A stretch of DNA of 64,000 nucleotides from Azospirillum endophyticum (lineage in GTDB: Bacteria; Pseudomonadota; Alphaproteobacteria; Azospirillales; Azospirillaceae): NCBI RefSeq assembly GCF_016595245.1, contig NZ_JAENHM010000046.1, positions 73,207 through 137,206 on the forward strand. Reading direction: 5' to 3'. The notes beneath the pieces are model-generated. The model saw only the letters and a list, made by a program, of their open reading frames with translations, did not search any database and was not told the origin of the DNA. The stretch's first letter is position 1; every line of letters begins with the position of its first letter. Shown here in pieces: positions 47,748 through 55,756 of the stretch. Both the position numbers and the translations under genes were made by a program.

Positions 47748-49163
47748 ATGAGGCAGGCGGTTGCACAGGATGGTGATGCCGCGGAGGCGGCGGGCGGGAG
47801 CGCTCGGTGGGGGCTGGCCGGGCTGGCGCTGGCGATGCTGCTGTCGTCGCTCGGCATCAGCATCGCCAATGTCGGGCTGCCGGCGCTGGCGCTGGCCTTC
47901 GACGTGCCGTTCCGCGAGGTGCAATGGGTGGTGCTGGCCTATCTGCTGTCGATCACCGCGCTGATCGTCGGCGTCGGGCGGCTGGGCGACATCGTCGGGC
48001 GGCGGCGCCTGCTGCTGGCCGGGATCGCCCTGTTCACGGCGGCGTCGGCCGCGGCGTCCGCGGCGCCGGGCCTGTGGGTGCTGGTCGCGGCCCGGGCGGT
48101 CCAGGGGCTGGGGGCGGCGGCGATGATGGCGCTCGCCACCGCCTTCGTCGGCGACACGGTGCCCAAGGCGCGGATCGGCCGGGCGATGGGACTGATGGGA
48201 ACGACCTCGGCGATCGGCACCGCGCTCGGCCCGTCGCTGGGCGGCGGCCTGATCACGGCGTTCGGCTGGCCGGCGATCTTCCTCGTCACCGTGCCGCCGG
48301 GGGTGGCGGCCTTCCTGCTGGTGCGCCGCCACCTGCCGGCCGACCAGGTGGAAGCGGGAGACAGGCGGAATAGCTTCGACAGTCCCGGCCTGCTGATCCT
48401 CGCCCTGACGCTGGGGGCCTATGCGCTGGCGATGACCGGCGGGCGCGGCGGCTTCGGCTGGATCGACATGGTCCTGCTGCTGGCGGCGGCGGCCGGGACG
48501 GGGCTGTTCCTGGTGGTGGAGGCGCGGACGGCGTCGCCGCTGCTGCGGATCGAGATGTTTCGCGACCGGGCGCTGCGCGGCCGGCTGCTGATGAGCCTGC
48601 TGGTGGCGACCGTGCTGATGGCGACGCTGGTGGTGGGGCCGTTCCACCTCGCCCGCGCCCTGGGGCTGGAGACCAGCATGGTCGGAGTAGCCATGTCGGC
48701 CGGGCCGCTGGTATCGGCGCTGACCGGCGTGCCGGCCGGCCGGTTCGTCGACCGGTTCGGCGCGCCGCGCATGACCATCCTGGGGCTGAGTGCCACGACG
48801 GCCGGATGCGTGCTGCTGGCGCTGCTGCCGGCGACGCTGAGCGTGGCCGGCTATGTCGGGCCGCTCGTCGCCGTCACCGCCGGCTATGCGTTGTTCCAGG
48901 CCGCCAACAACACGGCGGTGATGGCGGAGGTGGAGAAGGACCCGCGCGGCGTGGTGTCGGGATTGCTCAACCTCTCGCGCAATCTGGGGCTGATCACCGG
49001 CGCCTCGGTGATGGGGGCGGTGTTCACGCTGGGAGTGGGGGCGGAGGTCGCCGACGCGGCGCCGGACGCCGTGGCGGCGGGAACCCGGGCGACCTTCACC
49101 GTAGCCGCCGGGCTGGTCGCCGTGGCCCTCGTCCTTGCCGTCGGGATGATGCGGCGGCGGTGA
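47748..49163 (+). CDS. MFS transporter, DHA2 (14-TM drug/H+ antiporter) family
   Basis: A 471-residue inner-membrane protein with about 14 hydrophobic segments. MFS motif A appears as GRLGDIVGRRRLLLAG and the antiporter motif C-like region as GPSLGGGLITAFGWPAIF. The ATG at 47748 is preceded by AAGGAGAGG; an upstream TTG is unlikely. Exports a drug or metabolite in exchange for protons; substrate unknown. Divergent LysR gene is the probable regulator. Confidence 0.92.
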   Translation: MRQAVAQDGDAAEAAGGSARWGLAGLALAMLLSSLGISIANVGLPALALAFDVPFREVQWVVLAYLLSITALIVGVGRLGDIVGRRRLLLAGIALFTAASAAASAAPGLWVLVAARAVQGLGAAAMMALATAFVGDTVPKARIGRAMGLMGTTSAIGTALGPSLGGGLITAFGWPAIFLVTVPPGVAAFLLVRRHLPADQVEAGDRRNSFDSPGLLILALTLGAYALAMTGGRGGFGWIDMVLLLAAAAGTGLFLVVEARTASPLLRIEMFRDRALRGRLLMSLLVATVLMATLVVGPFHLARALGLETSMVGVAMSAGPLVSALTGVPAGRFVDRFGAPRMTILGLSATTAGCVLLALLPATLSVAGYVGPLVAVTAGYALFQAANNTAVMAEVEKDPRGVVSGLLNLSRNLGLITGASVMGAVFTLGVGAEVADAAPDAVAAGTRATFTVAAGLVAVALVLAVGMMRRR

Positions 49164-49381
49164 CCTTCGTGAGGCGGTGAGCGGGACAATGTGACCATGA
49201 CAATCCCGGCAAGCGGTCTTGGCTTGTCCCGCAGACCGTTCGAGAGCACGAACCATCCCTGCGCGGACCGGTGGAATCCTTGGTTTCTCTGGGGTTTCTC
49301 CGGTCCGTAGCGGGGAGCGCTTGTGCCTGTGGCCGAAAGGATACATCCGACATCGGAAATGTAATGGTGACAATGTTCCGT

Positions 49382-49409
49382 TTGACCCCGCCGATTTCGT
49401 CTCCATAAT
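49382..49409 (+). promoter_or_regulatory. Sigma-70-type promoter of the DUF1127 operon
   Basis: TTGACC and CATAAT separated by 16 bases, ending about 50 bases upstream of the DUF1127 start. The gap from 49164 to 49460 holds no other recognisable feature. Confidence 0.5.
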
Positions 49410-49460
49410 CCTGATTGTCTCGATTGTTCGAGCAATGTGCGCCAGATTATGGAGGATCCG

Positions 49461-49712
49461 ATGCGCCCCACCGACGTGACCCGCAGTTCCGGCCTTTACA
49501 CGGCAGCCCCGGGCGCCGTTCCGGCCGCCGACCGCGTTGCCCGCGTCACCCGGCGCCCCCTCTGGCGGCTGCTCGATGTGTTGTTTTCCGTGATGGAACG
49601 GCGCAAACAACGTCATGCATTGATGGGGCTCGACGACCATCTGCTGAAGGACATCGGCGTCAGCCGGTCCGAGGTGGAGCAGGAGGTGTCGAAGCCGTTC
49701 TGGCGGGGATGA
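49461..49712 (+). CDS. DUF1127 small protein
   Basis: An 83-residue protein with the DUF1127 signature in its C-terminal half: PLWRLLDVLFSVMERRKQRHAL, then LGLDDHLLKDIGVSRSEVE-like GLDDHLLKDIGVSRSEVEQE. DUF1127 proteins are short alphaproteobacterial regulators linked to RNA turnover and phosphate or stress responses. The ATG at 49461 has GGAGG six bases upstream. A GNAT gene follows 4 bases later. Confidence 0.85.
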   Translation: MRPTDVTRSSGLYTAAPGAVPAADRVARVTRRPLWRLLDVLFSVMERRKQRHALMGLDDHLLKDIGVSRSEVEQEVSKPFWRG

Positions 49713-49716
49713 GACG

Positions 49717-50151
49717 ATGGCCGACCAATCCGTTCACTTCCAATCGGTTCAAATCGAGTACGCGGTCGAACCGGACCTGAGCGCGGACGCGTTCATCGAC
49801 GTGCTCGAGCGCTCCGGGCTGGCGGAACGCCGGCCTGTGGGCGACCGGCCGCGGGTGGAGGCGATGCTGCGCAACGCCGGCCTCATCATCACCGCGCGGG
49901 AGGAAGGCCGGCTGGTCGGCGTCGCCCGGTCGATCACCGACTTCGTCTATTGCTGCTATCTGTCCGACCTCGCCGTCGACCGCGCCCTGCAGGGGCGCGG
50001 CATCGGCAAGGAGTTGATGCGCCGCACCCGCGACGCGATGGGGCCGGGCACCATGTGCCTGCTGCTGTCGGCGCCCAAGGCCATCAGCTTCTACGAGCAG
50101 GCCGGGCTGAAGCGGCACGAGCAGGCCTTCCTGTTCACCGATCTGGAATGA
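49717..50151 (+). CDS. GNAT-family N-acetyltransferase
   Basis: A 144-residue acetyltransferase. Motif A is present as LSDLAVDRALQGRGIGKELMRR (acetyl-CoA pyrophosphate loop RGIGK) and motif B as FYEQAGLKRHEQAF. The start follows the DUF1127 stop by 4 bases, so they are cotranscribed. Substrate unknown. Confidence 0.9.
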   Translation: MADQSVHFQSVQIEYAVEPDLSADAFIDVLERSGLAERRPVGDRPRVEAMLRNAGLIITAREEGRLVGVARSITDFVYCCYLSDLAVDRALQGRGIGKELMRRTRDAMGPGTMCLLLSAPKAISFYEQAGLKRHEQAFLFTDLE

Positions 50152-50176
50152 GACACCCGGGGGGAGCACCGCCGCC

Positions 50177-51202
50177 ATGCCCGATATCATGAGCAACAGC
50201 CCGGCCGATGGTGGGGCCGATACGACCGGCCTCGCCATCTCCTACGCCGACGTGGCCGGGGCGGCGGAGCGGATCGCCGGCGTCGCCCACCGCACGCCGG
50301 TGCTGACCAGCCGCACCGCCGACACGCTGACCGGCGGCGAACTGCTGTTCAAGTGCGAGAATTTCCAGCGCACCGGCGCCTTCAAGATCCGCGGCGCCTA
50401 CAACGCGGTGTCCCGCTTCACCCCGGTCCAGCGCGCGCTCGGCGTCGTCGCCTATTCGTCGGGCAACCATGCCCAGGCGCTGGCGCGGGCGGCGTCGATG
50501 CTGAAGGTGAAGTCCACCATCGTCATGCCGGAGGACGCCCCGGCGGCCAAGCTGGCGGCGACCCGCGGCTATGGCGCCGAGGTGGTGCTGTACGACCGCT
50601 ATGCCGAGCCGCCGGACGCCGCCGTCGCCCGCGTGCTGGAGGATCGGGGCGGCGTGCTGATTCCACCCTTCGACCATCCGCACGTGATGGCCGGCCAGGG
50701 CACCGTCGCCAAGGAACTGATCGAGGAGGCGGGAAAGACCGGTGGGCCGCTCGACCTGCTGGTGGTGCCGACCGGCGGCGGCGGGCTGCTGTCCGGCTGC
50801 GTGGTCGCCGCGAAGACGCTGAATCCCGGCTGCCGCGTCGTCGGGGTCGAGCCGGAAGCCGGCAACGATGCCCAGCAGAGCCTGCGCAGCGGCGCCATCG
50901 TCCGCATCGACGCGCCCAAGACCATCGCCGACGGCGCCCAGAGCCGCGCGGTCGGCCAGCTGACCTTCCCGGTGCTGCAGCGGCTGGTCGACGACATCGT
51001 GACCGTCACCGACGACCAGCTGGTCGACGCCATGCGCTTCTTCGCCAGCCGTATGAAGATGCTGGTCGAGCCGACCGGCTGCCTCGCCGCCGCCGCGGTG
51101 CTGTCCGGCAAGTTCGATGTGCGCGGCAAGCGCGTCGGCATCGTCGTCACCGGCGGCAACGTCGACCTCGCCCGCTTCGCCGCGCTGGTGCAGGCGGCCT
51201 GA
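50177..51202 (+). CDS. Threonine/serine dehydratase-like PLP enzyme
   Basis: A 341-residue fold-type II PLP enzyme. The Schiff-base lysine is in FQRTGAFKIRGAYNAV, the substrate-Asn loop in SSGNHAQALARAA, and the phosphate cup in PTGGGGLLSG. No C-terminal ACT domain, so it resembles the catabolic/serine-racemase-like threonine ammonia-lyases and is probably not feedback-inhibited. It would deaminate threonine to 2-oxobutyrate or racemise/dehydrate serine. Confidence 0.9.
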   Translation: MPDIMSNSPADGGADTTGLAISYADVAGAAERIAGVAHRTPVLTSRTADTLTGGELLFKCENFQRTGAFKIRGAYNAVSRFTPVQRALGVVAYSSGNHAQALARAASMLKVKSTIVMPEDAPAAKLAATRGYGAEVVLYDRYAEPPDAAVARVLEDRGGVLIPPFDHPHVMAGQGTVAKELIEEAGKTGGPLDLLVVPTGGGGLLSGCVVAAKTLNPGCRVVGVEPEAGNDAQQSLRSGAIVRIDAPKTIADGAQSRAVGQLTFPVLQRLVDDIVTVTDDQLVDAMRFFASRMKMLVEPTGCLAAAAVLSGKFDVRGKRVGIVVTGGNVDLARFAALVQAA

Positions 51203-51224
51203 AGAGGCTTTTGCGCTACGATAA

Positions 51225-51424
51225 TCCCCCTCTCCCCCCGCTCTCGCGCAAACTTCGTTTGCGCTGACGCGGCAGGCGGACCTCCGGTCCGCCGAAAGCG
51301 GGGAGAGGGTCGGGGGGAGGGGGAAGCGCAGAGTGGTGTGACTCGACGCGCAACGACCCTGCCTCCGACATATCCTCGCCGCGCGACCCCCTCACCCTAA
51401 CCCTCTCCCCGGGGGGGAGAGGGG
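51225..51424. repeat. Composite repeat: MITE-like element carrying the twin-hairpin module
   Basis: The left arm of a CCCTCTCCCC-type element has, in place of its tight hairpin loop, the two hairpins GCGCAAAC-TTC-GTTTGCGC (51246-51264) and GGCGGACC-TCC-GGTCCGCC (51275-51293); the right arm is normal. Orientation of the pair is opposite to that at 34433. Confidence 0.85.
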
Positions 51425-51460
51425 ATCTGAGTTCCCCCAAGACGTAAGGGATCCCTATCC

Positions 51461-52267
51461 ATGACCGGGAAAGCCATGCGCCTGCCCATCTATCAGGTCG
51501 ATGCCTTCACCGACCGCGTGTTCGCCGGCAACCCGGCGGCGGTCGTGCCGCTGGAGTCCTGGCTGCCCGACGCGCAGCTCCAGGCCATCGCGGCGGAGAA
51601 CAACCTGGCGGAGACCGCCTTCTTCATCCGCAGCGGCGAAGGCTACGAGCTGCGCTGGTTCACCCCGGCGGTCGAGGTCGAACTGTGCGGCCATGCCACG
51701 CTGGCGACCGCCTTCGTCGTCTCCACCATCCTGGAGCCCGGCCGCGCGCATATGGATTTCGCCACCCGGCAGGCCGGCACGCTGACCGTCACCCGCGACG
51801 GCGACCGCTACACGCTGGACTTCCCCAACCGGCCGCCCCAGCCGGCGGAGACTCCCGATCCCAAGCTGCTGGCGGCGCTGGGCGGACCGGCACCGGTCGC
51901 GATCCTGAGCGGGCGCGATTATCTGGTGGTCTACGACTCGGCCGACGCGGTGCGGGCGCTGGCGCCGGACATGGCGCTGCTCTCGAAGCTGGACCTGTGG
52001 GCCGTCTGCGTCACCGCGCCGGGAGAGGATGGGGTCGATTTCGTGTCGCGGCTGTTCGCCCCGGCCCAGGGCATCCCGGAGGATCCGGTCACCGGTTCCA
52101 CCCACTGCATGTTGACCCCCTATTGGGCGGAGCGGCTGGGCAAGAGCGTGCTGACCGCCCGTCAGGTCTCGGCCCGCGGCGGCGACCTGCTGTGCGAACT
52201 GGCCGGCGACCGGGTGAAGATCGGCGGGCAGGCGGTGCTGTATCTCGAAGGCTCGATCCTGGTGTGA
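51461..52267 (+). CDS. PhzF-family isomerase/epimerase-like protein
   Basis: A 268-residue member of the PhzF family (diaminopimelate-epimerase fold). Family features: YQVDAFTDRVFAGNPAAV, the catalytic Glu in NNLAETAFF, CGHATLATAF, and EDPVTGSTHC near the C-terminus. No phenazine genes are present; most chromosomal PhzF homologues have unknown substrates. The VOC gene follows 7 bases after the stop, giving an operon of three. ATG at 51461 or 51476. Confidence 0.92.
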   Translation: MTGKAMRLPIYQVDAFTDRVFAGNPAAVVPLESWLPDAQLQAIAAENNLAETAFFIRSGEGYELRWFTPAVEVELCGHATLATAFVVSTILEPGRAHMDFATRQAGTLTVTRDGDRYTLDFPNRPPQPAETPDPKLLAALGGPAPVAILSGRDYLVVYDSADAVRALAPDMALLSKLDLWAVCVTAPGEDGVDFVSRLFAPAQGIPEDPVTGSTHCMLTPYWAERLGKSVLTARQVSARGGDLLCELAGDRVKIGGQAVLYLEGSILV

Positions 52268-52274
52268 GGACGCG

Positions 52275-52673
52275 ATGACGGTTCGTTTCGAGCGTGTGGC
52301 GCCGATCCTGCCGGTCCGGGACGTCCGTGCGGCGCTGGCCCATTACTGGCAGCTCGGTTTCACGGTGACCGCCTATGACGAGGCGGCGGCGGATCCCGTC
52401 TATGGCTTTCTCGACCGGGACGGCGTCGGCCTGCATCTGGCGCTGGTTCCCGATTTGGAGCCGGAACGCTCTACCGTTGCCTGCTACCTCTATGTCGGCG
52501 ACGCCGATGCGCTGCATGCGGCATGGCGGGCCGCGAACGCCGGCGGCCGCCTGACCGCGGTCGCCGACACGCCCTATGGCCTGCGCGAGTTCGCCCATAT
52601 CGATCCGGACGGCAACCTGCTGCGGGTCGGGTCGCCGATGCCGGCACCGACAGGGGAAAAGGCCGATGGCTGA
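52275..52673 (+). CDS. VOC-family (bleomycin-resistance/glyoxalase-like) protein
   Basis: A 132-residue protein with two beta-alpha-beta-beta-beta units. The N-terminal ILPVRDVRAALAHYWQLGF and C-terminal LREFAHIDPDGNLLRVG are typical of VOC dioxygenase/resistance proteins. The bleomycin-resistance name is a family label, not a demonstrated function. Its last 8 bases overlap the next gene. Confidence 0.85.
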   Translation: MTVRFERVAPILPVRDVRAALAHYWQLGFTVTAYDEAAADPVYGFLDRDGVGLHLALVPDLEPERSTVACYLYVGDADALHAAWRAANAGGRLTAVADTPYGLREFAHIDPDGNLLRVGSPMPAPTGEKADG

Positions 52674-53010
52674 GGACATGATCCTTCTCTTCTCCTACGG
52701 CACCCTGCAGCAGGAGAATGTGCAGCTCGCCTCCTTCGGCCGCCGGCTGGCGGGCCAGGCGGATGCCATGCCGGGCTATCGCCGCGACATGCTGGAGATC
52801 ACCGATCCGGAGGTGATCCGCACCAGCGGCAAGCGCTTCCATCCCGTGGTCAGCGAGAGCGGCGATCCGGCCGACGAGGTCGCCGGCACCCTGTTCGAGA
52901 TCACCGCGGAAGAGCTGGTGGCCGCCGATTCCTACGAGGTCGCGGATTACAGGCGGGTCATGGTCCGGCTGAAGTCGGGGGCGGAGGCCTGGGTCTACGT
53001 CAAGGCGTGA
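52666..53010 (+). CDS. Gamma-glutamylcyclotransferase-like (AIG2) protein
   Basis: A 114-residue protein with the FSYGTLQQENVQ entry motif of the cyclotransferase fold and AGTLFEITAEELVAADSYE, where the terminal Glu is the likely catalytic residue. The start overlaps the VOC gene by 8 bases (RBS AGGGGAAAAGG). Releases 5-oxoproline from gamma-glutamyl compounds in the family; substrate here unknown. Confidence 0.87.
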   Translation: MAEDMILLFSYGTLQQENVQLASFGRRLAGQADAMPGYRRDMLEITDPEVIRTSGKRFHPVVSESGDPADEVAGTLFEITAEELVAADSYEVADYRRVMVRLKSGAEAWVYVKA

Positions 53011-53014
53011 GCCG

Positions 53015-54031
53015 TCAGGACCGGCGGGGCCGGACGAAGGGCCGGACAAAGGATTGCTCGACCACCTCTGAACCCCATTGGCTGCCGGGCGATTCGGCGG
53101 CAAGGGCGAAGCCGGCGGCTTCATAAAGGCGCCGGGCGGCGTCCAGCCCGCGGAAGGTCCAGAGCCGGGTCTCGGCGAAACCGCTGCGGTCGGTGAAGGC
53201 CACTGCTTCGTCGAGCAGCCGACGGCCCAGCCCGCCGCCGCGCCGCCCGTCCTCGACGATGAACCAGCGCAGATGGGCGATGCCGGGGGCTTGGCTCGAC
53301 AGGTCTTCGCCGTCGATGGCGATGGTGCCAACGATGCGGTCGCCGTCCAGCGCCGTCCAGACGGCGTTGCAGGGACGGTCGAGCCGCGGCAGGAACTCCG
53401 CCAGCCCGGCGGCGACCTTGCTTTCGAAGACGGCGCCGAACCCATGGGCGCGGGCGTAGAATCGGGCATGCATCTCCACAGCCCGGCCGATCAACCCGGG
53501 CCGGTAGCCCTGTTCGATGCGTATCGCAGGAGCGGCCCCCGTTTGCGGTCCTGCGGTCTTCGCGGCCCGCCGGGCGTGGAGGGCATCCGCGTAGAGCCGC
53601 AGGCCCTGCACCACCATCGCATGGTCGGCGGCAGGCAGGCAGGCCAGGGCGCCGCCGACCTGTTCACGGGCGAAGGAGTCGATGGTGGCGAGGGTCCGGC
53701 GCCCCTGTGCGGTCAGGGTGAGCCGCTTCGCCCGCCCGTCCGTATCGCTGTTCCCCTCCGCCAGTTCCCCGGCATCGATGAGCTTGCGCAGCATCCGGCT
53801 GACGCTGGATTTCTCCAGGTTCAGCCGCTCGCACAACTCGGTCGCGGTCAGGCCGCCCCGGTCACCGATCTCGATCAGCGTATGCACGGCCGACGCCGGC
53901 AGCTCCGTTCCGGCAAGGGTCGCCTTCATGAAGCCGAGCTCGCGCACGATCCGGCGCGATGCGTCGCGAATCGGCAGGATGGCTTCCCCAGCGGGAGGAG
54001 CGGCGCCGGAAGGCTGGAAAGACACAGGCAT
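53015..54031 (-). CDS. MarR-GNAT fusion protein
   Basis: A 338-residue bifunctional protein. Residues ~15-150 are a MarR winged helix (TATELCERLNLEKSSVSRMLRKLIDAGEL and the wing DTDGRAKRLTLTAQG). Residues ~170-330 are a GNAT domain (LRWFIVEDGRRGGGLGRRLLDEAV, then RRLYEAAGFALAAE). Fusions of this kind are common in proteobacteria. The ATG at 54031 has GCGGAG six bases upstream. A palindrome at 54045-54065 just upstream of the start is a probable autoregulatory operator. Confidence 0.9.
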   Translation of the reverse strand: MPVSFQPSGAAPPAGEAILPIRDASRRIVRELGFMKATLAGTELPASAVHTLIEIGDRGGLTATELCERLNLEKSSVSRMLRKLIDAGELAEGNSDTDGRAKRLTLTAQGRRTLATIDSFAREQVGGALACLPAADHAMVVQGLRLYADALHARRAAKTAGPQTGAAPAIRIEQGYRPGLIGRAVEMHARFYARAHGFGAVFESKVAAGLAEFLPRLDRPCNAVWTALDGDRIVGTIAIDGEDLSSQAPGIAHLRWFIVEDGRRGGGLGRRLLDEAVAFTDRSGFAETRLWTFRGLDAARRLYEAAGFALAAESPGSQWGSEVVEQSFVRPFVRPRRS

Positions 54032-54044
54032 GACCGCTCCGCAC

Positions 54045-54065
54045 ATGGTTGTATCATGCAACTAT
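54045..54065. promoter_or_regulatory. MarR-type operator candidate
   Basis: Arms ATAGTTG and CAACCAT (one mismatch, minus strand) around CATGATA, 21 bases, ending 14 bases upstream of the MarR-GNAT ATG. Length and TTG/CAA halves match MarR-family sites. Confidence 0.55.
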
Positions 54066-54104
54066 GTGCGGATGGGAAGCGTCTGTAAAGGCGTTAAGCC
54101 GCTG

Positions 54105-54626
54105 TCACATGACCTTCTCGAAGCGGAACATCTCGCCGCCGCCGGACGGGCCGGACGGGCCGGGCGACTGCGGGTCGGGATGGTGGGCGCTGAAGAACTC
54201 GACGATCTTGAAGCCGCACTTGTTCACGTAGAAATGGATGTTCCGTTTCTCGAAATACGGCGTGTGGGTCTGCCAGACCAGCGTTTCGGGATACATCCGC
54301 TCGATCGCCGTCCAGGCCCGGAAGCCCAGCCCACGGCCATGCTGCCGCGACGACAGGAAGAAGAGGTCCAGCGAATTGCGGTTGGTTTCCCCGTCGATCA
54401 CCACGACGGCGCCGCCGACCCTTTGGCCGTCGCACAGGATGTGCAGGACCACGGTACCGGGCGCCGTGATGGACTCGTCGAGATCGTCGCCGGACGGGAT
54501 CGAGCCGTCGGGACAGGAGCCGAACGCCTCGATGACGGCGACCGCGAAGGCGGCCTCCATGTCGGCCTTGAAAACGGGCAGATCGCGGGGATCGACCGTC
54601 TCAAGCGTAACTTGGGTGTCCTGCAT
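54105..54626 (-). CDS. GNAT-family N-acetyltransferase-like protein
   Basis: A 173-residue protein. The middle has LDLFFLSSRQHGRGLGFRAWTAIERMYP, a GNAT motif A (RGLGFRAW), and FEKRNIHFYVNKCGFKIVEFF, the usual motif B region. The ATG at 54626 is chosen because the family begins there. It ends with PSPSGPSGGGE, an unusual flexible tail. Acetyl acceptor unknown. It is next to rpoH on the same strand. Confidence 0.8.
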   Translation of the reverse strand: MQDTQVTLETVDPRDLPVFKADMEAAFAVAVIEAFGSCPDGSIPSGDDLDESITAPGTVVLHILCDGQRVGGAVVVIDGETNRNSLDLFFLSSRQHGRGLGFRAWTAIERMYPETLVWQTHTPYFEKRNIHFYVNKCGFKIVEFFSAHHPDPQSPGPSGPSGGGEMFRFEKVM

Positions 54627-54702
54627 TGTCAGGATCTTGGGGCCGAATGCGGCATTGGTGGACGGGCAGCGATGCACAGGGCCGGCGGCCGGGTCCCGCG
54701 CC

Positions 54703-55593
54703 TTACGCCTCCGTCTCCATCTTCTGCTCCACCGCGGCGGCCTTGATCGCCTTCTGCAGCTTCTCGAAGGCGCGGACCTCGATCTGGCGGACGCGCTCGC
54801 GGCTGATGCCGTATTTCTGCGACAGATCCTCCAGCGTCGTCGGCGCCTCGCGCAGGCGGCGTTCGGTCAGGATGTCGCGTTCGCGGTCGTTCAGCGCCGT
54901 CATCGCGTTCGCCAGCAGCGTGCGGCGCTTGCCCAACTCCTCGCGGTCGGCCAGGGTGATCTCCTGGCTGGCGGTCTCGTCGACCAGGAAATCCTGCCAT
55001 TCGCCCTCGCTCTCCGCCCGCAGCGGGGCGTTCAGCGAATGGTCGGGGCTGGCGAGGCGCCGGTTCATGTTGACGACGTCCTGCTCCGGCACGTCCAGCT
55101 TGGTGGCGATCGCCTGGACCTGTTCGGGCGACAGGTCGCCCTCCTCGATCGCCTGCATCTGGCCCTTCAGCCGGCGCAGGTTGAAGAACAGCTTCTTCTG
55201 GGCGGCGGTGGTGCCCATCTTCACCAGCGACCAGCTGTGCAGGATGTATTCCTGGATCGCCGCGCGAATCCACCACATGGCGTAGGTCGCCAGCCGGAAG
55301 CCGCGGTCCGGATCGAAGCGTTTGACCGCCTGCATCATGCCGACATTGCCTTCGGAGATCAGCTCCGACAGGGGAAGGCCGTAGCCGCGGTAGCCCATGG
55401 CGATCTTGGCCACCAGCCGGAGATGGCTGGTGACGAGCTGGTGGGCGGCGCCGGAATCCTCATGCTGCTGCCAGCTCTTGGCCAGCATGTATTCGCGCTG
55501 CGGCTCCAGCATCGGGAACTTGCGGATCTCCTGGAGATAGCGGGACAGATTGCTCTCGGACCCGATCGCCGGAAGGTTGGATGCCGTCGCCAT
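54703..55593 (-). CDS. rpoH: RNA polymerase heat-shock sigma factor
   Basis: A 296-residue sigma-32. Region 2.3-2.4 is FDPDRGFRLATYAMWWIRAAIQEYI and the RpoH-specific box QKKLFFNLR is present at residues ~131-139; region 4.2 is LEDLSQKYGISRERVRQIEVRAFEKLQ. Directs transcription of chaperone and protease genes under heat or envelope stress; alphaproteobacteria often have several copies. Lies next to rluD, a common alphaproteobacterial arrangement. Confidence 0.96.
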   Translation of the reverse strand: MATASNLPAIGSESNLSRYLQEIRKFPMLEPQREYMLAKSWQQHEDSGAAHQLVTSHLRLVAKIAMGYRGYGLPLSELISEGNVGMMQAVKRFDPDRGFRLATYAMWWIRAAIQEYILHSWSLVKMGTTAAQKKLFFNLRRLKGQMQAIEEGDLSPEQVQAIATKLDVPEQDVVNMNRRLASPDHSLNAPLRAESEGEWQDFLVDETASQEITLADREELGKRRTLLANAMTALNDRERDILTERRLREAPTTLEDLSQKYGISRERVRQIEVRAFEKLQKAIKAAAVEQKMETEA

Positions 55594-55756
55594 GATCTAA
55601 ACCCCTCTCCTGACAGCCCGCATACCCATGCGAAGGATTTCACGGGATCGCGGCCATTCTTCAGCGCGGGTTCCATAGGCCCCTCCCAATGAGCGGGCGG
55701 AGGAACCTCGCCATTGACGCTGAGTCTAACCAAGAAACATTTCGCGGTGTACCGTT

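Noticed and set aside
51461..52267. Phenazine biosynthesis from the PhzF homologue
   Set aside because: No other phz gene is present, and PhzF-family proteins are widespread outside phenazine pathways.
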